Assembly (NCBI GenBank): GCA_026416065.1
Contig: JAOAFW010000276.1
Span: forward strand, 1 to 5,002
Length of the DNA: 5,002 nt
Direction of reading: 5' to 3'
Source of the DNA: Fimbriimonadales bacterium
GTDB lineage: Bacteria; Armatimonadota; Fimbriimonadia; Fimbriimonadales; GBS-DC
Program-made: the position numbers and the translations under genes
Part shown: positions 1-5,002 of the stretch, in pieces
How positions within the stretch are numbered: position 1 is the stretch's first letter
Layout: the number at the start of each line of letters is the position of its first letter
The notes under the pieces: model-generated
Told to the model about the DNA's origin: nothing
The model's input: the letters and a program-made list of their open reading frames with translations, nothing else
The model's database searches: none

Positions 1-19
1 AGATGTGTATAAGAGACAG
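1..19. other. Nextera/Tn5 mosaic-end adapter remnant (sequencing artefact)
   Basis: The bases AGATGTGTATAAGAGACAG are an exact 19-base match to the transposase mosaic-end sequence used in Nextera library preparation. They sit at the extreme left end of the window, which suggests an untrimmed contig end rather than genomic DNA. The minus-strand oxidoreductase frame runs cleanly up to base 20 and then enters the adapter. Reading the adapter forward gives the peptide start MCIRD, a typical contaminant signature in protein databases. These bases should be trimmed before any use. Confidence 0.96.
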
Positions 20-642
20 GCGGTATCCTGTCGGATGCCGATGGGACCGCGCGGCTTGTAGCACAGCCCACGCGACATATAAATCTTGCCAATCTCGCCT
101 GCCCGGGCGCGTTGCACGGCGAGACGGGTCACGGCGTCAGAACGGGTCTGATGCCCCACCTGCACGATGCGGTTATACTTGCGAGCGGCTTCCACCATCT
201 TTTCGCCTTCGTGGAAGCCCCAGCAAGCGGGTTTCTCCACATAGACATCTTTGCCTGCCTGACACGCCCAGATGGTAAGCAGCGCGTGCCAGTGGTTCGG
301 TGTGGCGGTCGAGACGGCGTCCACTTCCTTATCTTCCAGCAGCTGGCGCAGGGCGGGGGAGAGTTTGGGACGATAGCCAGCGCGCTGCTCCACCATTGCG
401 CCGGACTGTTGCAACACGCGCTCGTCCACATCGCACAGGGCAACGATGCGCACGCCTTCGATTTCGCTAAAGTTGCGCATATGGGTTTTGCCCTGTCCAT
501 TCAGCCCGATAATCGCGACACCGATAGCATCGTTCGGGCTATGGCTCCAGCTGCGCAGCACGGTCAGTCCTGCCGCTGCGCCCACGATTGCCCGACCAGA
601 CTGCTCCAGAAAGGTTCGCCGTGTGATTCGCTCCATCGCCAT
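20..642 (-). CDS. Tat-signal Gfo/Idh/MocA-family NAD(P)-dependent oxidoreductase, C-terminus missing
   Basis: This is the first ~207 residues of a Gfo/Idh/MocA oxidoreductase; members use NAD(P) to oxidise or reduce sugars, inositols and related compounds. Seen: a twin-arginine signal TRRTFLE (residues 7-13) followed by the Ala/Gly-rich stretch AIVGAAAGLTVL (18-29); a Rossmann nucleotide-binding loop IGLNGQG (45-51); TPNHWH (114-119); and the family's EKP motif (136-138), whose lysine is catalytic in characterised members. The segment ending CYKPRGPIG (194-202) matches the start of the second domain, which is mostly absent because the contig ends. The full family length is about 350-450 residues. 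Start: ATG at 642-640 has GAGGTGG just upstream, with only about 4 bases between GAGG and this ATG; the ATG at 636 is an alternative with about 10. The gene is divergent from the tRNA genes. A Tat signal suggests export of a folded, cofactor-loaded enzyme, as is common for this family in Planctomycetes-, Verrucomicrobia- and Armatimonadota-type bacteria. The substrate is unknown. Confidence 0.9.
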
Positions 643-693
643 GCCACCTCAGGTACGGATTTCGCTGTAAGTAGATAGACTCCTGCGTATCCC

Positions 694-723
694 TTGCATT
701 CCTTCTTGGAAAGTGGGTATAAT
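694..723 (+). promoter_or_regulatory. Sigma70-type promoter of the tRNA-His/tRNA-Lys operon
   Basis: The -35-like hexamer TTGCAT (694-699) and a perfect -10 hexamer TATAAT (718-723) are separated by 18 bases. Transcription would start near base 730, about 7 bases before the mature 5' end of tRNA-His, a plausible short tRNA leader for RNase P removal. It is the best promoter match in the window and sits in the divergent gap. No comparably clear promoter for the leftward oxidoreductase gene was found in the same gap. Confidence 0.75.
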
Positions 724-736
724 TGGCTGTGTTTGT

Positions 737-814
737 GGGGATCGTAGCTCAGTCGGTTAGAGCGCCTGACTGTGGCTCAGGAGGTCGTGGGTTCGAGTCC
801 CATCGGTCCCCCCA
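737..814 (+). tRNA. tRNA-His (anticodon GTG)
   Basis: A complete cloverleaf can be folded by eye. The anticodon stem CCTGA/TCAGG encloses the loop CTGTGGC with anticodon GTG at 772-774. The acceptor arm has the hallmark of bacterial tRNA-His: an extra 5' G (G-1, base 737) facing discriminator C73 (base 811), the main identity element for histidyl-tRNA synthetase. The T arm contains GGGTTCGAGTCCC, and the 3' CCA (812-814) is encoded. It is followed after 6 bases by tRNA-Lys, so the two are surely co-transcribed. Confidence 0.97.
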
Positions 815-820
815 GCGAAT

Positions 821-896
<76 letters not shown>

Positions 897-919
897 GATG
901 ACTCCCCGATACTGCAGGG

Positions 920-925
920 TACACT
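920..925 (+). promoter_or_regulatory. Possible -10 element of a leaderless hslU promoter
   Basis: TACACT fits the TANNNT -10 pattern and is followed by exactly six bases before the GTG start of hslU at 932. That spacing puts the transcription start at or next to the start codon, the arrangement expected of a leaderless gene. No Shine-Dalgarno sequence precedes the GTG. No convincing -35 is present at 16-18 bases upstream, which would fall at the end of tRNA-Lys, so this is a hypothesis. Confidence 0.4.
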
Positions 926-931
926 TAAGTT

Positions 932-2377
932 GTGAAAACCGAGACTGTTCTCCCGATCGAGTCGCTCACGCCGCGCCAGATTGTGGCAGAGCTGGACAAA
1001 TACATCGTTGGGCAGGCGAAAGCCAAGCGCGCTGTTGCGATTGCCTTGCGCAACCGTTATCGGAGACAGCAACTCTCCCCGGAACTGCGCGACGAAATTC
1101 TTCCCAAAAACATCTTGATGATTGGTCCCACGGGCGTCGGCAAGACGGAAATTGCGCGGCGACTGGCGATGCTGGTGCGTGCGCCGTTCGTTAAGGTGGA
1201 AGCCACAAAGTTTACCGAGGTGGGCTACGTCGGGCGGGACGTGGACTCGATGGTGCGCGACTTGACGAATATCGCGGCGCGGATGGTAGAGCAAGAGAAG
1301 ATGGAAGAGGTACGTCCAAAAGCCGAGCGCCGTGCTTATGAGAAAATAGTCACTCTACTACTTGACGCGGAGCGCCCCAAACGCGCGCGACGACGCGATA
1401 CATCCCCCTTCGAGATGATTATTCAGATGCTGAACCAGTTCGAAGAAGAGGAGGAAGAGGCGCCTGCCGAACCAGAGACTCCTGGTGAGAAGGTCGACCG
1501 CCGCGCTCGCCGACGCCAAGTGATGGAACAGCTCAAATCAGGCGTACTCGATCAGGAAAACATCGAGATTGAGGTAGAGGAGAACCTCACACCGTTCGTG
1601 CAGGTGTTCTCGCCGCAAGGTATCGAGGAGATGGGGCTGGATACCGACCTGCTGCCCCCCTTCGGGCCGCGCAGCCGTAGCAAGCGCGTGGTAACCATCG
1701 CCGAAGCGAAAGAGATTTTCACACAGCAGGAAGCGCGAAAGATGGTCGACCGCTCCGCTGTGATTCGCGAAGCCGTGCAACGTGTAGAGCAGACGGGCAT
1801 CATTTTTCTGGACGAAATCGACAAAATCGCGGGTTCGGGGCGCACTGTCGGACCCGATGTGAGCCGCGAGGGTGTGCAGCGCGACCTACTGCCGATTATC
1901 GAGGGCTCCACCGTCGCCACGAAGTTCGGTCCCGTGCGCACTGACCATATCCTCTTTATTGCGGCGGGCGCGTTCCACACGGCGAAGCCGTCCGATTTGA
2001 TTCCCGAGCTGCAGGGGCGGTTGCCTATCCGTGTGGAGCTGGAATCGCTGGACGCACAGGACTTCCGTCGCATCCTCACCGAGCCGAAAAATGCGCTCAC
2101 CAAGCAGTATCAGCAACTGATGGCAACTGAGGGCGTGCAACTGGAGTTCACCGAAGACGCCATCGATGAGATCGCGCGGATTGCAGGCGAGGTGAACGCC
2201 CGTACCGAGAACATCGGCGCACGCCGCTTACATACCGTGATGGAACGCCTGATGGAAGACCTGTCGTTCGACGCGCCCGACTACGCGGGCAAGCGCATCG
2301 TGATCGACCGCGCTTATGTGCAGGAAAAGCTTGCCGATGTGGTGAAGGATGTGGACTTGAGCCGGTACATTCTCTGA
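932..2377 (+). CDS. hslU: HslU (ClpY), ATPase subunit of the HslUV protease
   Basis: AAA+ unfoldase that recognises and unfolds proteins and threads them into the HslV (ClpQ) peptidase in the cytoplasm. Seen in order: the N-terminal TPRQIVAELDKYIVGQ (13-28); Walker A GPTGVGKT (65-72); the pore-loop motif GYVGRDV (98-104); a variable I-domain (about 110-240); Walker B IFLDEIDK (291-298); GPDVSREGVQRDLLP (307-321); QGRLPIRVEL (361-370); sensor-2 GARRL (429-433); and the C-terminal tail DLSRYIL (475-481), which in characterised enzymes docks into HslV. At 481 residues it is about 38 longer than E. coli HslU (443); the excess lies mainly in the I-domain, with a run of six glutamates at 171-176 flanked by Arg-rich stretches. 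An in-frame TAA at 926-928 makes GTG 932 the earliest possible start; no Shine-Dalgarno is visible. hslV, usually just upstream, is not in the window. Identity is essentially certain. Confidence 0.97.
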   Translation: MKTETVLPIESLTPRQIVAELDKYIVGQAKAKRAVAIALRNRYRRQQLSPELRDEILPKNILMIGPTGVGKTEIARRLAMLVRAPFVKVEATKFTEVGYVGRDVDSMVRDLTNIAARMVEQEKMEEVRPKAERRAYEKIVTLLLDAERPKRARRRDTSPFEMIIQMLNQFEEEEEEAPAEPETPGEKVDRRARRRQVMEQLKSGVLDQENIEIEVEENLTPFVQVFSPQGIEEMGLDTDLLPPFGPRSRSKRVVTIAEAKEIFTQQEARKMVDRSAVIREAVQRVEQTGIIFLDEIDKIAGSGRTVGPDVSREGVQRDLLPIIEGSTVATKFGPVRTDHILFIAAGAFHTAKPSDLIPELQGRLPIRVELESLDAQDFRRILTEPKNALTKQYQQLMATEGVQLEFTEDAIDEIARIAGEVNARTENIGARRLHTVMERLMEDLSFDAPDYAGKRIVIDRAYVQEKLADVVKDVDLSRYIL

Positions 2378-2394
2378 AGGCGCTTACCATCAGG

Positions 2395-2400
2395 TATACT
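2395..2400 (+). promoter_or_regulatory. Possible -10 element upstream of menG
   Basis: TATACT lies in the 33-base gap between the hslU stop and the menG GTG start, ending 10 bases before it. A transcript initiated from it would have only a leader of a few bases. A shifted reading, TACTCT at 2397-2402, lies 8 bases before the start. No good -35 hexamer is seen at the right distance inside the end of hslU, and no terminator hairpin is seen, so menG may also be read through from hslU. Confidence 0.4.
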
Positions 2401-2410
2401 CTTCCTAAGT

Positions 2411-3160
2411 GTGAACACCTGCACAAATCGGCAGACGGAGCCGCCTGTTTGGGCGCGTCAGGATTCGGTGCGCCGCCGTTACGTGCGCGAGATGTTCAGC
2501 CGTGTCGCGCCGCGCTACGACCTGCTGAACTCCATCTTGAGCTTCCAGCTCCATCATTACTGGCGGCATCAGGTGGTGCGCACCTTGCGCCTCGTGCCCG
2601 ACTCGCGCGTGTTGGATTTATGCACCGGCACAGGCGACTTAGCTATCGAGCTCGCGCGTCATCTGGGACCTGCGGGCGAGGTAGTCGCGCTCGACTTCTG
2701 CGAACCGATGCTGCGCATGGGGCGCACGAAGGCGCATAAGCGCGGGCTGAACCACACCGTGTGGCTTCATGCCGACGCGCTGGGGTTGCCGTTTGCCGAG
2801 TCGCAGTTCGACGCGGCGACGATGGCGTTCGGATTGCGCAACCTGATTGACAAGCGCGCGGCGTTCCGTGAAATCTATCGCGTGCTGAAGCCGGGCGGCA
2901 AGGTTGCCGTTCTCGAACTCACACGCCCGCAACGCCCGCCGATGACCTGGCTGTACGACTTCTACGCGCTGCACCTTTTGCCGCGCATTGGTAAGCGTCT
3001 CAGCCAAGCCGATGCTTACCTGTATCTTCCGATGTCGATTCAACACTATGAAGACCGAGCCACAATTGCCGAATATATGCAAGAGGCAGGGTTCGCGAAT
3101 GTCTGCTATCGCGACCTCACCTTCGGCGTTGTGTGCGTTCATACGGGGGTTAAACCATGA
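2411..3160 (+). CDS. ubiE: Demethylmenaquinone/quinone C-methyltransferase, MenG/UbiE family
   Basis: SAM-dependent enzyme that performs the ring C-methylation of demethylmenaquinone (and, in ubiquinone producers, of a ubiquinone precursor), acting on a membrane-embedded lipid from the cytoplasmic side. Seen: the first UbiE signature YDLLNSILSFQLHHYW (36-51, with Leu for the usual Met); the SAM-binding glycine loop VLDLCTGTGDLAIELA (67-82); AFGLRN (139-144); and the second UbiE signature RVLKPGGKVAVLELT (157-171, Thr for the usual Ser). The length of 249 residues is normal for the family. The GTG start has no Shine-Dalgarno; the ~25 residues before REMFSRVAPRYD match the usual N-terminal extent. 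Its stop overlaps the next start as ATGA, so it is translationally coupled to the polyprenyl synthase. That pairing supports a menaquinone role (menG), but the sequence cannot exclude ubiquinone. Confidence 0.94.
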   Translation: MNTCTNRQTEPPVWARQDSVRRRYVREMFSRVAPRYDLLNSILSFQLHHYWRHQVVRTLRLVPDSRVLDLCTGTGDLAIELARHLGPAGEVVALDFCEPMLRMGRTKAHKRGLNHTVWLHADALGLPFAESQFDAATMAFGLRNLIDKRAAFREIYRVLKPGGKVAVLELTRPQRPPMTWLYDFYALHLLPRIGKRLSQADAYLYLPMSIQHYEDRATIAEYMQEAGFANVCYRDLTFGVVCVHTGVKP

Positions 3161-4194
3161 CCCCAGTGCAAATCACAAAACAGACGCTGGCGGTTCCAGA
3201 GATGCTTGCACCGATCCTGCCGGAGATGCAGGCGGTGGAGGCGTTTCTGGAAGCGCAAGCGGAGACGGCTATTCCGCAGTTCAGCGACCTCACGCGCCAC
3301 CTTCTGTCCGCAGGAGGTAAACGCCTGCGCCCTGCGATGGTGATACTCTGCGCCCACGCATCCGAGCCGTCGCGGTTCGGAATGCTCTACCGCAACGGAC
3401 TGGCAGGGCGCGAACGCCTCGCCATAATCGCGGGCTGTATGGAGATGATCCATATGGCAACGCTGATTCACGACGATGTCATCGATCAGACCTTCACGCG
3501 GCGAGGCAAGCCCACCGCCAACGCGCTCTATGGCAACCTCGCTACCGTGTTGTCAGGCGACTTCATTCTGGCACGGGCGATGCGCGCCCTGGCGCTGGAC
3601 GGCGACCTGCGCATCATCCAGAAAGTCGCGCAAATCACCACCGACATGAGCGAAGGCGAGGTCGCGGAGGTGTTCCTGCGCCATCGGCTGGAGATTACCG
3701 AAGCACAGTATCTGGACATCGTCCGTCGCAAAACCGCCGAGTTCCTCGCAGGCTGCTGCCGCATCGGGGGCTATCTGGTAGACGCGGATGAGGCGACACT
3801 GGACACGCTGGAGCAGTTCGGGCGCGATTTGGGCATCGCCTTCCAGATTATCGACGACCTGCTGGATTATGTAGGCGATCCGCGCGTCACGGGCAAACCC
3901 AACGGTACCGACTTCCGCGAGGGGTTCGCCACGCTACCCCTGCTGCATTATTACCATTCCGCTGCACCCGACGAGCGTGACCGACTGCAGGCGGAGTTCG
4001 GGACCGACCTCAGCGAGGAGCAGTTCCGCTATTGGCGAGAACAAATTCGGCTCACGGGCAGTCTAAAGTACGCAGAGGCGGTCGCCGAGCAGTATCGGCA
4101 GAGCGCGCTGGAGCGAGTGAACCAGGTGCCCGCCTCGCCCATACGCCGGACTTTAGAGGAGGTCGCGCGATTCATAACGGAGCGCAAGTATTAG
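3157..4194 (+). CDS. Trans polyprenyl diphosphate synthase, long-chain (HepT/IspB type)
   Basis: Head-to-tail prenyltransferase that adds isopentenyl diphosphate units to an allylic diphosphate; the product is probably the quinone side chain. Seen: GGKRLRP (53-59); the first aspartate-rich motif LIHDDVID (103-110); RRG (115-117); GDFILARA (134-141); the second aspartate-rich motif IIDDLLDYVGD (231-241); and GKPNG (246-250). The residue five before the first motif is a small Ala (101), as in long-chain synthases and unlike the bulky residues of farnesyl/geranyl synthases. The length of 345 residues is slightly above the usual ~320, partly from extra residues around 69-90. The usual EGKxTLP reads EGFATLP (255-261), replacing a commonly conserved Lys by Phe257. 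Start: ATG 3157 overlaps the menG stop; only a weak GGGGG lies 7 bases upstream. No small HepS-like partner is visible, so a single-subunit homodimeric enzyme like IspB is likelier. The exact chain length cannot be read. Confidence 0.93.
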   Translation: MTPVQITKQTLAVPEMLAPILPEMQAVEAFLEAQAETAIPQFSDLTRHLLSAGGKRLRPAMVILCAHASEPSRFGMLYRNGLAGRERLAIIAGCMEMIHMATLIHDDVIDQTFTRRGKPTANALYGNLATVLSGDFILARAMRALALDGDLRIIQKVAQITTDMSEGEVAEVFLRHRLEITEAQYLDIVRRKTAEFLAGCCRIGGYLVDADEATLDTLEQFGRDLGIAFQIIDDLLDYVGDPRVTGKPNGTDFREGFATLPLLHYYHSAAPDERDRLQAEFGTDLSEEQFRYWREQIRLTGSLKYAEAVAEQYRQSALERVNQVPASPIRRTLEEVARFITERKY

Positions 4195-4196
4195 AG

Positions 4197-5002
4197 ATGC
4201 CTGAGCGCGTGCGAGAGGAGTTGCCGGGACTTGCCAACCGGTTCGATACGTTCGTATTCGATCTGGATGGCGTGGTCTATCGGGGCAAACGTGCTCTGCC
4301 ACACGCGGTAGAGGTACTCAACCTGCTGCTTGAGTCGGGGCGGCAGGTGTACTTCCTTACCAATAACTCAGGGGCAACGCGCCAGCAGTACGCCGAGCGA
4401 CTGCGGGCGATGGGCGTAGACGCCCGACCCGAACAGTTTATCACCTCCGCGTGGGCGACGGCGCTCTATCTACAACGCGCACTGGATCCCGGAGCGAAAC
4501 TGTATGTCGTAGGCGAGCCGGGACTGAGGCAGGAACTCTGTGCTGCGGGGTTCGAGGTCATGGAGAGCATCGAGCCTGAGATCCCCGCCGCGGTGGTGGT
4601 GGGGATTGACCGGGCGTTCAGCTACGAGCGACTGGCGCAGGCGCAACACGCGATCCTGCACGGTGCGCGCTTCATCGCCACGAACACCGACGGAACCTAT
4701 CCTGCCGAAGATCGTTTGCTACCCGGCGCGGGCGCGATGGTCGCTGCTATCGCCGCCGCCACGAACCAGAAACCCCGCGTGATTGGTAAGCCCAACCCCC
4801 AGATTTTACAGCCGTTTATCGAGCGCGGTATCATCCTGCCCGAACGCACCCTGTTGGTCGGAGACCGCCTCGACACGGATATTGCACTGGCGAACTTGCT
4901 GCACATCCCGTGTGCGTTGGTGTTGACCGGTGTCTGTTCGCGCGACGATGTGGCGTGCGCCCCCTTGGAGCACTTGCCTCAGTGGGTGCTGAACGACCTC
5001 AG
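4197..5002 (+). CDS. HAD superfamily subfamily IIA phosphatase (NagD / phosphoglycolate phosphatase-like), 3' end cut by window
   Basis: Mg-dependent phosphomonoesterase of the HAD-IIA group, which includes NagD, 4-nitrophenylphosphatase and phosphoglycolate phosphatases. Seen: motif I FDLDGVVYRG (21-30) with the nucleophile Asp22 and acid/base Asp24; motif II FLTNNSG (53-59) with Thr55; a C2-type cap between motifs II and III (about 85-180) including FIATNTDGTYP (159-169); motif III Lys198 in VIGKPNP (195-201); and motif IV VGDRLDTDI (221-229) with Asp223 and Asp228. There are 268 codons before the right edge and no stop; the family is usually 255-275 residues, so only a short tail is missing. 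ATG 4197 lies two bases after the stop of the polyprenyl synthase, with no proper Shine-Dalgarno, suggesting translational coupling. The substrate is unknown: it may be a housekeeping phosphatase of damaged or toxic metabolites, or could relate to prenyl or quinone metabolism by context only. Confidence 0.92.
   Translation, partial: MPERVREELPGLANRFDTFVFDLDGVVYRGKRALPHAVEVLNLLLESGRQVYFLTNNSGATRQQYAERLRAMGVDARPEQFITSAWATALYLQRALDPGAKLYVVGEPGLRQELCAAGFEVMESIEPEIPAAVVVGIDRAFSYERLAQAQHAILHGARFIATNTDGTYPAEDRLLPGAGAMVAAIAAATNQKPRVIGKPNPQILQPFIERGIILPERTLLVGDRLDTDIALANLLHIPCALVLTGVCSRDDVACAPLEHLPQWVLNDL

Noticed and set aside
3..278. Forward ORF of 91 codons starting MCIRDR
   Set aside because: Its start codon lies in the Nextera adapter and the rest is antisense to the oxidoreductase gene, with no family-like motifs.
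112..678. Forward ORF of 188 codons
   Set aside because: Antisense to the oxidoreductase, whose minus-strand frame shows Tat, Rossmann and EKP motifs; the forward product shows none.
699..711. Small inverted repeat TTCC-N5-GGAA between the -35 and -10 of the tRNA promoter, as a possible operator
   Set aside because: The arms are only 4 bases and do not extend, so chance is a sufficient explanation.
897..931. Possible terminator after the tRNA pair
   Set aside because: Only a weak CCC/GGG pairing is present and there is no T-run, so no terminator is called.
1552..2103. Minus-strand ORF of 183 codons inside hslU
   Set aside because: It is a shadow of the hslU codon pattern in a GC-rich gene, with low-complexity Ser/Arg-rich content and no motif.
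2378..2410. Possible terminator between hslU and menG
   Set aside because: No stem-loop with a following T-run can be formed in the 33-base gap.
2639..3142. Minus-strand ORF of 167 codons inside menG
   Set aside because: Antisense shadow of a fully supported methyltransferase gene.

Overview
This is a bacterial chromosomal window, moderately GC-rich, most likely lying at a contig end. Its first 19 bases are an exact match to the Nextera (Tn5) transposase mosaic-end adapter, so biological sequence starts at about base 20. The lineage cannot be fixed from the sequence alone. A Tat-exported Gfo/Idh/MocA oxidoreductase, a menaquinone-type methyltransferase next to a long-chain prenyl synthase, and near-absent Shine-Dalgarno sites would fit Armatimonadota or a similar group. 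That placement is an inference.

Layout: (1) bases 20-642, minus strand, hold the N-terminal part of a Tat-signal Gfo/Idh/MocA oxidoreductase whose C-terminus is cut off by the contig end. (2) A 94-base divergent intergenic region carries a good sigma70-type promoter that reads rightward into two adjacent tRNA genes, tRNA-His(GTG) and tRNA-Lys(CTT), both with encoded CCA. (3) 35 bases downstream is hslU, the ATPase of the HslUV (ClpYQ) protease, with no hslV beside it. (4) 33 bases after hslU begins a tight cluster on the same strand: menG/ubiE quinone methyltransferase, a trans polyprenyl diphosphate synthase (ATGA overlap with menG), and a HAD-IIA (NagD-like) phosphatase starting 2 bases after the synthase stop and running off the right edge.

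How the genes work together: menG and the polyprenyl synthase provide the last methylation and the side chain of menaquinone (or another isoprenoid quinone). The HAD phosphatase is translationally close to them, but its substrate cannot be read from sequence. hslU and the tRNAs are housekeeping genes. hslU and menG both start with GTG, lack a Shine-Dalgarno sequence and have a TA-rich -10-like hexamer just upstream, which suggests leaderless or very short-leader transcripts.

I do not see a novel defence, mobile or RNA system here. The points worth a second look are the adapter contamination and the false ORF it creates, the possible leaderless starts, hslU without adjacent hslV and with an enlarged I-domain, a lysine-to-phenylalanine change in the polyprenyl synthase active-site region, and the coupled phosphatase.
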